A DNA stretch of 64,000 nt from positions 19,605,001-19,669,000 of the forward strand of contig OX387202.1 in the NCBI GenBank assembly GCA_947561715.1. Reading direction: 5' to 3'. The notes beneath the pieces are model-generated. The model saw only the letters and a list, made by a program, of their open reading frames with translations. It ran no database searches and was not told the origin of the DNA. Below are positions 46,901-57,320 of the stretch, in pieces (positions within the stretch are counted from its first letter, which is position 1; every line of letters begins with the position of its first letter). The translations under genes were made by a program, and so were the position numbers. This stretch comes from Ascidia mentula (Eukaryota > Chordata > Ascidiacea > Phlebobranchia > Ascidiidae).

Positions 46901-48401
46901 AATCGTTTCTTTCAAAAAATAATCAAGCAATCGTTGAAAAAATTTCACAGTTAATAAGAAACAGATAACCTCCTTTGTCGCACATAGAAAAATGCTACAT
47001 TGGTAAGTGACGTCATGATGTCATGGTTGATTTCAGCATTGCGTCATCAAAAGTTACGTACAGTTGACAAACGACTTGAATTCAAAACAGACCGTGCGCA
47101 CTTTCTTGTTCATGTCTGGAATTTCTTATTCGTGTCCTTGTTTGGATTATAATAACAATCGTGTTATATACAAGGTTCCAACGGGAAGCCATGTGTTGCT
47201 ATGAGGCCAGAAATGCCATACACATCAGCCTTCATACAGGAAAGCATGAGGTTCCGCTCGTTAAACCCCCTCGGTATAATCCACCATACGAACAACACGG
47301 TCGAATTGGATGGCTACGTCATACCTAAAGGAACAACCGTGAGTTGCTGTTACGTCACAATTGCACATTAGATATTTTTATGGCCAATATATTTTTTTTC
47401 GATTGCATAAATCAATAATCTCGATGAAGTTAACGGGGATTTTAGCCATGGAAAGTTGGCGACACAGCAATATGTTAAAACAATGGATGCAGAAACATGC
47501 TATAACACAAAAATGTCACGCGTCATTGCAAAACACACTAAAATACATATTACGTTGCCTTGGACAACCAGAAAGCCATGGCCGTTGCACTTTGGGGAAA
47601 TATTTTTTATTTGAGGCTAGTAATGATAGTGGCTTCAGAATATGTGATTGTTGTACCTGGCTGTGTAAAAATGCTTATGGGCCATACAAAAAAGGTGGTA
47701 TTTAATAGAAAATTAACGCACTCCTTTTCATTTTGTTCAAATCCATTTGTGTTATTTGTTATAGACACTAAGATAAGGCTATGACGTCAGCCAGGTCAGC
47801 TCCTTATAATGATGGAGCTGCACCAACCGCGTCATTCAAACTGATGATGGCATAAGTTATTGCCGAAACGTCTTAAACATGGCAATGTTAATAGCAGTAT
47901 GGGCAAGTCTTTTTATTCTCAAAATTATGAGCAAATTCGTGAGTAGTTTTCCTAATGATGTTATTTTAGCGAAATCCACTTGTCTTGAGTAGGAAAGCTG
48001 AATGATTTTTAAGCCAAGAGAAATAAACGTTTCCATGTTGCTCAATTGTTGTAAATAGGCGACAATTATTTTACAATTCTCAGGTTGTCCTTAATCAATG
48101 GGCGATGCACAATGACCCGGATGTATGGAAAGATCCAGAAACATTCAACCCAGAAAGACATCTTGACCCAGATGGTCGATTCGTGAGCAACGAGCAAGTT
48201 GTTACGTTTTCTACCGGACCGAGAAGTTGTCCAGGAAAGCAACTTGCCACAACTAAGATATTCTTGTTTCTCGTTTCTTTGGTTCAGAAATTCCATTTCG
48301 TTCCCGGTCCTGCGGGCTTACCAGATATTAACAAAGCATCGTCTGGATTCGTTTACACGCCTCTGCCCTTTGAAGTTATTGCTGAAGAACGAGAATATTA
48401 A
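43981..48401 (+). CDS. Cytochrome P450, CYP2-type clan
   Basis: Nine exons (43981-44235, 44829-44974, 45202-45304, 45401-45510, 45718-45839, 46177-46292, 46740-46884, 47175-47338, 48084-48401) close in phase to 492 residues, the normal microsomal P450 length. The N-terminus is a membrane anchor followed by a Pro-rich hinge (PKGMPPGPRGLPFVG). Further marks: WKTQRKF of helix C, RFDYTDP, RDFIDAYL, the I-helix oxygen-binding region FEASADTQTSTL, the K-helix ExxR (ESMRFR), FNPERHLDPDGRF, and the haem loop FSTGPRSCPGKQLA with the axial Cys. It is an ER monooxygenase; the substrate cannot be told. The acceptor at 46177 is the least certain boundary, because an upstream in-frame ATG stretch (46149-46176) lacks an AG acceptor. 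Confidence 0.9.
44406..44609. mobile_element. hAT-like MITE in P450 intron 1
   Basis: Left end CAGTGTTTCCCAACC and right end GGTTGGAAATCACTA pair at 12 of 15 positions. Flanking octamers cagtagtg and cattagtg differ by one base and look like a hAT target duplication. Non-coding, 204 bp. Confidence 0.75.
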
Positions 48402-48900
48402 CCTCATAAAGCTTCACTGTTACAATTTAATTATTCTGAAATATTTATTTATGTTTACCAGTTGTCACGTACTATACAGACCTACCTACGATTGTGTTTC
48501 CATCAGAATATAATTTTACAAGGCATTGTTCTGCACTTTTTTGAATTTCAGTTCAACAATCAACACACAGGATGTAGTTTTCCTTCATTAAATAACAAGT
48601 TTGAATCTGCAACGTATACAACGTAGCTTAACTTTCTTCAGTGCTAATTGTTAGTCTTGTAATTATGACTTGACGATGCTGTCGTAAAGTCAGACCTCGA
48701 TTTTGAACAATTTTATTCTCAAGTTCAGCTCGACGGGACACACGGCAAGCAAGATAACTTAATTGTCTCTTGGTGAACAACAGTAGATTTGTAAATTAGA
48801 ATTCCATGCACAGATGGGAAATGACAAACCCAGCGGAGTTTGTGAACAGAATTTGAAAACAATATACTGTAAGAACACGACTCACGGGTTTTCTCATAAT
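48402..48900. other. 3' flank of the P450 gene
   Basis: AT-rich, no coding exon seen. An ATTAAA-type or AATAA-containing tail near 48588 could serve polyadenylation. Confidence 0.35.
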
Positions 48901-48940
48901 TCTGAGTATAAAGATATGGACCAGTCTCTTTATACTCAGA
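48901..48940. repeat. Perfect 14-bp inverted repeat (hairpin)
   Basis: TCTGAGTATAAAGA at 48901-48914 is mirrored by TCTTTATACTCAGA at 48927-48940 with a 12-nt loop. A direct repeat of aatatactgtaa lies on both sides of the hairpin. Confidence 0.8.
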
Positions 48941-49247
48941 ATATACTGTAACATACGTCAAAGATACCAGCATTGTATTGCGTAATGTCTTGTAGGGAAT
49001 TCAGTTTGTCATAATTCGAAACCTTTTATTATTTTGTCAACACTTCGTCTTTTGAAACTTTCAACTTGCGCTACTTCTTCTAAGTCTGCTTTGTCGCGTA
49101 ATCGCAGCAATTATATCTTTGTTTCTGCCTCATCTTTGATATCTTCCCATATATTTGCGACTCTTTCCACAAATAAACAGATCCTAACATTCGGTCAAAC
49201 TCAGATCGCAATGTGGTCTCTCAGATCATGGCTGTTGGTCTCATTTT

Positions 49248-50700
49248 GTTCTGACAGGACCTGTAGGCAGCATGTTGTCTCACCGGGGCTTTCTTGACTG
49301 ATTCCGACAAACCAACTGCGACCCTTCAGTCTTGTGGGACAGGATTGACAGGACCTGCAGGCAGCATCGCACAAGCATTGCATAATTCATTTCGTTTGCA
49401 GCATTGCACAAGCATTTGCAAGCCCCGTTAAATAAAGAATAGAATATTTCGCAATAACCGGCTTAACTGTAAATATAACCCCCTAATGTGATCCAAGTGA
49501 TTTATTCAACATCCTGTTTACCACATAAAATGTTCTCCTATGCTTTTATGTATCACCACACCTTTGTCCTTGATTTAATTAACTATTCAAATGTGTCCCA
49601 GATAACGCACAAGCGGATCTCCTTCCGTTAGCGTCACCCTAGAATGTGCCCACCAGTCACCCAGAGAATCTTTCGCCTGTAACATACGTCACAGAAACCA
49701 GTGTTTATATTTCGTAATGTTTTGTGTGCAACATTGCACAGGTATTGCATAATCCATTTTGTGTGCAGCATTGCACAAGCATGTGCAAGCTCGTAACAGA
49801 ATGTATAAAATATTTCGCAAGTTTTGACCTAAATGACTAACTGGTCGAATGTTCTCACAGAATATATACTTGTATTAAAATAACCATTTTAATGCGTCCC
49901 AGATAATACAAGGAGGATCAACTCCTTACGCTAGTGTGCAACAGAATGTGTGAACAAGTGACTGCTCATACAGCACGCGTGAATCATCTATATCCGGTTT
50001 ACAGATAATCTCGATGTGTACTGTATTTTATGCTCTTGTATTATATTGCTTCGACCATTTGGCGATGTCACGTGATATTGTTGACCAATCAGCTCTCATC
50101 ATGGAGAGCGTTAAAGATCCCAGTTTTTACCCGTAAATTCAGTCTAGTCTTCGCCATTCTATACGCTGACATTCTATCAACGTTGCATTGAAAGTTGTAA
50201 TGTACCGTCGTAATGAAGAAGATAACAGAAATGAATACAATTATTCGGGAAGAGATCTTGGTTCTGGGTGCTTTATAGAACGGGGCAGAAGCAGGTTTAA
50301 CAATCGAAGAGACTCAATAACCGCTCAGGCCATCGAGACACTGTTAAATTTCTCTGATATCCTTAGAGTTATTTACACGCCCTTAGTGTATATGAATCAT
50401 CTACACCCTGTATTCTTTGTGTCCTTGCTGACCGGATCCTGTATTTTTGTTCTTGTATTATATTACTTCAAGCGATTCATGAAATCACGCCCAGATTATT
50501 GACCAATCAGCTCTCAGTAGGGAGAGCTTAAAAACCCAGTGTGTACCTGTAAATTCATTCTACTATTCTGATATTAACTGCAATTCTCTTTAACCTGGTA
50601 GAATCAAATTTCGTATTGCAGTTCGTAATGAACCGTTTTAATGAATCATGTAACAGATTTCAATACAATAATTACTCTGATACAAATAGGTTTATAATTG
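49248..50700. repeat. Nested degenerate tandem repeats
   Basis: Several blocks recur in order: GACAGGACCTG-AGGCAGCAT at 49250 and 49347; the cattgcacaagcat / cataatccattt block at 49364-49454 and 49726-49819; a GTCCCAGATAA...GGATC...CTCCTT block at 49590-49659 and 49890-49962; and a roughly 415-bp unit containing gaccaatcagctctca at 50081 and 50501. An aacatacgtca block at 48951 recurs at 49681. Together they show repeated local duplication followed by decay. Confidence 0.75.
50200..50502 (+). CDS. Small predicted tail-anchored membrane protein (orphan)
   Basis: An ATG-initiated frame of 100 residues inside the tandem-repeat unit. The N-terminal half is charged (MYRRNEEDNRNEYN, ERGRSRFNNRRDS). 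The C-terminus has one hydrophobic segment (HPVFFVSLLTGSCIFVLVLYY) followed by a basic tail, as in tail-anchored or single-pass proteins. A CCAAT box (gaccaatcag) lies about 115 bp upstream. Flanking repeat units carry broken versions: upstream (about 49981-50095) the membrane segment is interrupted by stops and shifts, and downstream (50628-50705) a related N-terminus ends at a stop after 25 codons. No family is recognised. It may be a young or dying gene family rather than a functional gene. Confidence 0.4.
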   Translation: MYRRNEEDNRNEYNYSGRDLGSGCFIERGRSRFNNRRDSITAQAIETLLNFSDILRVIYTPLVYMNHLHPVFFVSLLTGSCIFVLVLYYFKRFMKSRPDY

Positions 50701-50705
50701 AATAA
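50628..50705 (+). pseudogene. Truncated downstream copy of the small orphan ORF
   Basis: ATG followed by MNRFNESCNRFQYNNYSD, parallel to MYRRNEEDNRNEYNYSG of the intact copy, then a stop after 25 codons. It is preceded by the same CCAAT-containing block (50501) as the intact copy. A MITE fragment follows at 50749. Confidence 0.5.
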
Positions 50706-50748
50706 GACAACACACAATCTGATTGAAATCTTGCCTTTTGTGCTAGTA

Positions 50749-50783
50749 CAGTGCTTTTCAACCTTTTTAAATTCTATCCGCAC
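50749..50783. mobile_element. Left-end fragment of the 6.2-kb-region hAT MITE
   Basis: A 35-bp exact match to the left end of the MITE at 6233 (CAGTGCTTTTCAACC through ATCCGCAC). No right end is found nearby. Confidence 0.85.
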
Positions 50784-51413
50784 AGACTTTGCAATATTAT
50801 AACTCTAATATTTAGTTTGTATATGCAAAAACGTTGTTACACACTAAGAGCATGTTGTTTTTTTGGTAGATTTGCCTAAAGACCAAGAATTTTGATACTT
50901 TAGGACGTGTGTGGCATTGCCGAAGCACGTGGTGAACGAAACAAACGTTTCGTTGATGTAAGATGTTTTGCTTGCTTTTTAACATACCTCTATACAATGC
51001 CTTGATAACTATTTTAGTTCAGAAAGAATGATATTTCCAACAAACATGTTTGAAAAGCTACTTTAACATATCACGAAAACCGGGGGAATCCCGTTTCGCC
51101 CGTCCGTGAGGTGGTTTAAGTGTCTACCGAAAAGCACTGTGTTAGTATATTGCTTGTTCCAAATAACAGTGACGATTGGAGCACCGGGAACAAAAAACGC
51201 AACACGTGGAACTTTACTCAGAATAATTGCATAAAATACATGAAATGCCACAAAATCGATTGAAGAAATTTGAAAAATTAATACAGCATGATTAAAAAAA
51301 TTAAACAAGCACAACAGTCACTATATAAGTGCTACATTTGCTGCAGAAAATCAATTCAGTTTACAGTTTAATTATTTTGGCACAAATGATATTTTAAAAA
51401 TTTAAACAACACA
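50784..51413. other. 3' flank of the tandem reductase genes
   Basis: No exon recognised. Minus-strand open frames (50812-50997, 51063-51314) are short and of no known family. It likely includes the 3' UTR of the reductase gene at 51414. Confidence 0.35.
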
Positions 51414-52319
51414 CTAAAACAAAGAACGCTTTTTTTTGGCACGTTCAAAAATTGTTTTGAAGAAGAGTGTACCAAAGGCTTCCGGCAGAATTTCAAACAA
51501 TTTTCCTTGAAGAGCATGGGAAAGGCAACCAAAAGACCGACGGCATTTTCCAACCACTTTTAAAGCTGAAGCCACAAATGCATCTGGACTAACTACAAGA
51601 AAATTGGTTTTCTTGATTTTGGACATCTTAGTTGCAACAAAAAAGGGCATTATGCATTGTGAGATTATGCCCTTGTTTCCATATTCAGCATCGATGCATT
51701 TTGAGAAACTGTCAACAAAATGTTTGGTTGCAGAATAAAGTGAAATCATTGGTGTTGGAACAACTCCAGAACCAGAACTGATGTTAAGAATTATTCCCTT
51801 GTGTTTCCCGATCATTTGAGGTAAAACAATCCCAGTCATTTTCACAACTGAAAGTGCATTCACTTTGATCATTTTTTCCACCTCTCCTTCATGTGCAGCA
51901 AAATCAAGATGTTTGTTTAAATCCATTCCCACCCCCACATTATTGACCAACAATCCAACGTCGAGTCCTTCCAAATCACATTTGATTTTGTCGTAAATAT
52001 CAGTGCAGGAAAAATCAACCACAATTTCTTTTGTTTCCACGTTGTATTTTTCACTCAATTCTGTTGCAACTGACTTCACTTTCTCTGAAGTGCGACTTAC
52101 AACAACAATATTCTGCCCAAGTTCTGCAAGTTTTCTCGCAAAAGCCAGTCCAATCCCATCTGTAGCTCCAGTAACCACAGACCATTTTCCATACTTCCCA
52201 AAATCAGGGTACGATCCCATGCAGTAGATGGTGATGAATTTATAAAACCCCCATGCAATTCTCAGCACAACACACGTGAAAACTACATGGGTCAGGGTTT
52301 GGATGCATGAGCCAAACAT
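51414..52319 (-). CDS. HSD17B12-like short-chain dehydrogenase, copy 1
   Basis: An intronless 301-residue frame. A hydrophobic N-terminal segment (FTCVVLRIAWGFYKFITIY) precedes a short-chain dehydrogenase core: cofactor loop TGATDGIG, LLVNNVG, ILNISSGSG with the catalytic Ser, and YSATK with the catalytic Tyr-x3-Lys. The basic C-terminus (ERAKKKRSLF) fits ER-membrane orientation. Closest known group is 17-beta-HSD 12/3, where type 12 is the 3-ketoacyl-CoA reductase of very-long-chain fatty acid elongation. The tandem partner lies 268 bp upstream on the same strand. A good 3' splice site (tgtatgcag) about 29 nt before the ATG suggests a 5' UTR intron or trans-splicing. Confidence 0.88.
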   Translation of the reverse strand: MFGSCIQTLTHVVFTCVVLRIAWGFYKFITIYCMGSYPDFGKYGKWSVVTGATDGIGLAFARKLAELGQNIVVVSRTSEKVKSVATELSEKYNVETKEIVVDFSCTDIYDKIKCDLEGLDVGLLVNNVGVGMDLNKHLDFAAHEGEVEKMIKVNALSVVKMTGIVLPQMIGKHKGIILNISSGSGVVPTPMISLYSATKHFVDSFSKCIDAEYGNKGIISQCIMPFFVATKMSKIKKTNFLVVSPDAFVASALKVVGKCRRSFGCLSHALQGKLFEILPEAFGTLFFKTIFERAKKKRSLF

Positions 52320-52587
52320 TTTTGTTATCTTTACTCAGTACTTCCCTGCATACAGCAAAACACACAAGCATTAATAATTATAATATACCTAGGATATTTG
52401 TTACATACTTTAATCCGCTTATTAATATTTCAACTCTAAGAACAAGCATCTGAAAACTGGGTTGGGCAAAAAAATGCACTTAAAATTCAAATCAATAAAT
52501 TACAACGAACATTCTGACAAAAAATCAAAATATTGATTACTGCAATACAAACAGCAAGTTCAACAGCAATGTTACACGTAATATAAT

Positions 52588-53523
52588 TTATTTTCCTTTA
52601 GAAGCTTGCTCCCTCTTTTTCAACGCCTTAGCACGAATCCCCAACGACATCTTTTTAGCTCCCAACAAGAATAAACTTTCCGGAACAATCTCAAAAATTT
52701 TTCCCTGGATAGCGTGAGCCCAATAACCGTAAGACCTTTTGCACCGTCCGATAGTTTTCAACGCAGAACTCACGAAAACTTCAGGGGTTGGAACAAAAAG
52801 AGTTGGACGTCGGATTTTAGACATCTTTGTTGTGACATAAAGAGGAACGATACTTTGAACAATAACTCCTTGGTCACCATATTCTGCACTAATGCATTTC
52901 GATAAACAGTCGACAAACAGTTTTGATGCTGAGTACAACCCCAAGAGTGGGGTTGGCTGAACTGCTGAACCAGAAGAAAGATTTAAAATAATTCCCTTTT
53001 TTTTCTTCAACATTTCGGGAAGTATTATCTGAATCATTTTGGTGACAGAAATTATGTTGATGTTGATCATCGTCTGAATGGCCACAGGATTTTCAGCAAA
53101 CTTTAGGAAATAATCAGGATATTCATATGAAATTCCCACATTGTTGATCAAAGTTCCAACATCAAGTCCCTTTAACTTCAGTTGAATTTTATCATAAATA
53201 TCGCTTTCTGAAAAGTCCACATCAATCTGCACTGTATCCACACCGTACTTATCATGGATTTCCTTGGCAACCAATTCAAGTTTTTCAGGATTTCTGCTAA
53301 TAAGAGCTATATTCTGGCCCTTTGCAGCTAGTTTTTTTGCAAATGCAAGACCAATTCCATCGGTACCTCCAGTCACCACAGACCAACTTCCATACTTGCT
53401 AAAGTTTGGGCATTTTCCAAGAATGTAAATTGAAACAATATTCCAGCAACCCCAAAGAAAGTTCAAAACAACTGCACCAGTTACAAGTTGAGCAAGGGTT
53501 TGGAAACAACAGCAGTCGGACAT
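52588..53523 (-). CDS. HSD17B12-like short-chain dehydrogenase, copy 2
   Basis: An intronless 311-residue frame, clearly paralogous to the downstream copy. Marks: N-terminal hydrophobic anchor (LAQLVTGAVVLNFLWG), TGGTDGIGLAFAKKLA cofactor loop, GLDVGTLINNVGIS, ILNLSSGSA, and YSASK catalytic pair. The tail is Lys-rich (KKREQASKGK). A strong acceptor (ttcttttgcag) lies about 30 nt upstream of the ATG, again pointing to a spliced leader or a 5' UTR intron. Same likely role: NADPH-dependent reduction of 3-ketoacyl-CoA or a steroid ketone at the ER. Confidence 0.88.
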   Translation of the reverse strand: MSDCCCFQTLAQLVTGAVVLNFLWGCWNIVSIYILGKCPNFSKYGSWSVVTGGTDGIGLAFAKKLAAKGQNIALISRNPEKLELVAKEIHDKYGVDTVQIDVDFSESDIYDKIQLKLKGLDVGTLINNVGISYEYPDYFLKFAENPVAIQTMININIISVTKMIQIILPEMLKKKKGIILNLSSGSAVQPTPLLGLYSASKLFVDCLSKCISAEYGDQGVIVQSIVPLYVTTKMSKIRRPTLFVPTPEVFVSSALKTIGRCKRSYGYWAHAIQGKIFEIVPESLFLLGAKKMSLGIRAKALKKREQASKGK

Positions 53524-54361
53524 GCTTTTATTTCAAATTTTCGTTTTACTGCAAAAGAACATAGATAATTTGCTTATGATGCTGCCAGGCATAATTTTTA
53601 GTCAATTTTAAGCTCTTCTGGTAAAATTTATTTAATAGACTTTATGACGACCGCAACGTTGCTTACTAGAAGAGGTTAAAATTGACTTAGGTAGCATAGA
53701 TTCTTATGTAACATTAATGTAAGCTGCAAGCAGATTACAACTGTTTCGACCAATAAGGTCTCATTAGTGGATCAGTGCAGATTCTTGTTAAAGATCTTGC
53801 CAACCATATGTCCGCAGCTTACAGTTGTCAAAGATCTTGCCGACCATATGACCAGTTTATTTGTAAAACTTGGACATTACCAGATTAATAAAACACTTAA
53901 ATATACAAACCGTCGTGATTTTGGGGTTGAAACTGCGAGAAATATAAGTTACACTGACGGAGATAAGCAACTTCGTTTAATTGCTGTGTCACAGTAAAGG
54001 GTTAAAGTCCATTAATAATTCCCACGTTTGTCTCGAATTTCCGAGGACTGCACGGTCGGGGTCAAAGGTTGCAACAGAATTTTTTCAAAGTTTATTTCGG
54101 AATGTTGTTTGTGGTAAGCCCACAAAGTGTGTTGGCTTTTTTCGCACCTACATCTAATTACATCAAGTTTCGTCATTTCAACGTTACAGGGTTTTTATTT
54201 CGATTCGTTTTCATGTTTTATTCACAATTTAAAAGTTTCTGCACCAGGGAAAGTCCCCAGTTGACATGGTGAAATAATGCCAAACTCACCAAAATATATG
54301 TTTTGGAATATTTGAAGTGGCGAAAGTTGCAATATAAAAGCTCCATGCTTAATGAGGAGAC
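53524..54361. other. Divergent promoter region, reductase and WDR38
   Basis: This gap separates oppositely transcribed genes and should contain both promoters. It holds the decayed ribozyme copy and a 37-bp-period imperfect duplication of aaagatcttgcc-accatatg at about 53790 and 53829. Confidence 0.5.
53721..53780 (-). repeat. Decayed hammerhead-ribozyme repeat copy
   Basis: Minus strand keeps stem II (GACC-TTATT-GGTC), GAAACAG and TGCAGCTT, but the core is CTAATGA (G5 changed), about 10 extra bases split the first half, and the cleavage triplet is altered. It is in sense orientation, about 200 bp upstream of the reductase ATG at 53523. Expected to be inactive. Confidence 0.7.
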
Positions 54362-57320
54362 ATGAATTCCAATCTTCTTGACGTTGACAGAATCGACGTG
54401 AAATTGTTCAAAGGTCATAAGGGCGAGGTAATACATATTTTGCGTTTGGCTGCAATATACCATGGAAATATAACTCAAACAAATCCATGTTGTTTTAAAG
54501 CTTTTTGATTCTTATTATGTATGTATCTGGTCTTATTTCAAATTAAAATGCTGGTAAAATTGGCGCTAAAATATATTTTACTTAATTTACCCCAATATTT
54601 TTCAACCCAGGTTAACTCATGTTCGTTTTCATCTGACTTTGAACTTCTTGCAACTGCAGCCGATGATGGAAAAATCATAGTGTGGAGTGTGTCAAAGAAA
54701 ATACCGCTTTGTGAGCTTGTCGGCCACAGGGGTCCAGTGAACACTTGCACTTTTTCATATGATAACAAGATATTGGCAAGTGGCTCATATGATTGTGCAG
54801 TGAGGTTAGTTCAAAACTTACTCATTTTTGTGAATAATATATGCAGAGTGGTTGATGAGTTTGTTAGGTCACCCCCAACATAAATATTCACACTACAGAT
54901 AAACACTAGGCTAATAAGTTTGTGACTTTTTATAACAAAATTAAAACTTGAAAAGCACCAAGCACTGATATCACAAAAAGAACAACGATCTGTTAGTTTA
55001 ATTATTTGTGTAAAATGATTTTTTTTCCAATCCTATTTTGTTAGGCAATGCTTCTCTTGGTGTTAGAAAAAACATTAACATTTTGCATCCAGATGTTTTA
55101 AATGTTTGCTTTATATCATACAATACTCTTAAGACAGCTTTAAACAAAACAATTATATTTAGGTTGTGGCAGACAACAACATCATCCTGTGTCAATATAT
55201 TAAGAGGTAGAAATTGTTGTCTATTTTTATGTCAGTTCTTATTTATTCACACAAGAAATTATTCCAGATTTATGTAATTGTAAATTTTCCAGGTCATAAA
55301 AGAAGTGTTGAGTCTGTCAGTTTTTCGCGAGACAACTCTTTACTTTGTTCTTCATCCTGGGATAAAACTCTTATTCTGTGGTCACCGGAGGTAAAACAAT
55401 TAAACTTAAATAATTGCGGTTTGTAAAACATTATAAAATAAATTGATATTGTTGGTTTGAGAGTGTAATTTTCAAAACATACAAGTTTTTATTTACTTTT
55501 AATTTAAGTATTACTCATGGCATTTGTGTGGTTGGTATGAAAGTTGTCTGCAGTAGCTAAAAGTTTCTTTGACATGAATTGGAATTTCAACTTAAATTTA
55601 TTTGAAAATATTGCCATCAGGATGGTGAAATTCTCCACATCCTGGAAGGCCACTCAGACTGCGTAAAAACCTGTTCATTTTCATACGACAGCCACCTCAT
55701 TGCAAGTGGAGGTTGGGATTACAGTGTACGTGTGTGGAATATTAAACCGACTGAAAAAGGTATTTGTAAGTTCGCGAAAGTGGCATCACATGGCCTTTCG
55801 TGCCAAGTTTGAGCAAAATCTGAGACTATGGATGTAAAGCAGTGCTTCCCAACCTTTTTGTGATCATGTACCACTTGACATTAACACAACCTCACCACTA
55901 GGTTCAGGAGGTTGATGACCCCAAAATGTACAAAACATAAGACAACTTTCAGATATTTGCGCATCCTTTTTGTGATTATGAGCAATTTTTTTAATATAAA
56001 CTAAATGGATCTTAAAATATTGCTGGTTCAACAGGGAGTGAATTTGTTTATTTTATCATGGCTGTGATATTTTAACAACAGAAAACTTGGCATAAATTTA
56101 TCAAGACAAGCTCATTTCTTTTTTTTGTCAGTTGAATAAGTGTTTTACATTGCTGTTTACGTCCAGAAACTGGAGACCAAGCAAAGTGGCTTTTGCGCAA
56201 GTTTGAGAAAATGAATGACAAAGTTTATTCGATCAAGCTGAAAGGCCACACTGGAAATGTTCAAACTGTTGCATTTTCAAAGGCAAACATCTTGGTAAGT
56301 TTCACTTTAAACCTTAGTCACATATACTTTTGTACTTGACTCACCATTAGAACTATAAAACTCCATAGAATGTACATAATTCCTGACATACCATTTTATG
56401 GCACAAATTATTGGGCATCCATGCATTAGCTATAGCAGTTGTCTGGGTTCCGGTTGTAGAAGTTCGTAGTCCAAAACTTTATACGCTGACTGCATGTATA
56501 AGTACTGATGTTATTAGCAGTGCAGTTGGCCTGTAGTTTGACATACACAATATTTTCTGCAGGCCTCAGGGTCATGGGACAGAACTGTGAGATTGTGGAA
56601 TCCATTTAACGGGGAAACATTAAAAGTTTTTACCGGCCACACAGGATGGGTGAAAGCTGTTACGTTTTCACTCGACTCAACAGAATTGGCTTCAACTGCT
56701 GACGATGGAACTGTAAGTATAAAATTTAGGATCACGAAAGAATCTGTGATCAATGGTAGTTTGCCAAAACAACATGCCCACCTATCAATTGCTTTTCTTA
56801 AACATTTAAAATTTACACAAAACACTTAATATTATATTTGAAATGATGGAGAATTAGAAATAATTGGATGTGCCATTGCAACAAATCACACCAGAAAGTG
56901 CAGCTACATGATGTTTTAAATGTATTTGTGTAACAATGCCATACAAAATTTAAAAGACAGTTGAGAATTTTGCAAATGTTGTATTTTTAGATTAGAGTTT
57001 GGAATATTCTGTCAGGAAAATGCAATAAAGTTAAACAGGTATTTTCAATTTTATCCCGGATCTATTTTAGATAAAAAGTAACAAAGCACATATTTTGTAA
57101 AAATGTATATTAGCTTGTGAATATAACAGTGCATTGGGTGGCAGTTCTTCACTACGTTATAAACAAACATTACGATTGCAAATGACTGATTGATAAATTG
57201 ATCGGCCAACCAAGAGATTTACCAAAAGTTTTTGTCTAGGACCACACAGACCTTGCACAAAATTGCTCGTTCTCAAAGACGGGAGGTCTTCTTGCGTCCG
57301 GTGCAGCTGCTCCAGTGTAA
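54362..57320 (+). CDS. WDR38: WD-repeat protein, WDR38 orthologue
   Basis: Nine exons (54362-54427, 54611-54804, 55163-55206, 55293-55390, 55621-55759, 56167-56294, 56563-56712, 56991-57038, 57240-57320) give 315 residues, matching the human WDR38 length of 314. About seven WD40 blades are visible, for example KLFKGHKGEVNSCSFSSD, LVGHRGPVNTCTFSYD, LRGHKRSVESVSFSRD, LEGHSDCVKTCSFSYD, LKGHTGNVQTVAFS, FTGHTGWVKAVTFSLD and the degenerate DHTDLAQNCSFSK, with several WD or WN ends. The order and spacing of blades and the short C-terminus fit WDR38 rather than longer WD proteins. The family is uncharacterised, with expression in ciliated tissues suggested elsewhere; no function is claimed here. A hAT-like fragment sits in intron 5. 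Confidence 0.88.
55840..56000. mobile_element. hAT-like repeat fragment in WDR38 intron 5
   Basis: Begins CAGTGCTTCCCAACCTTTTTG and resembles, in part, the inverse of the right end of the element at 44406-44609. No matching right terminus was found, so the right boundary is approximate. Confidence 0.5.

Noticed and set aside
47830..47872. Second possible hammerhead (ACTGATGATGG...TTGCCGAAACGTC) in P450 intron
   Set aside because: It has CTGATGA and GAAAC but an unpaired T follows the core, stem II is bulged, and no matching stem III, cleavage triplet and stem I strands were found. It is probably a dispersed repeat end.
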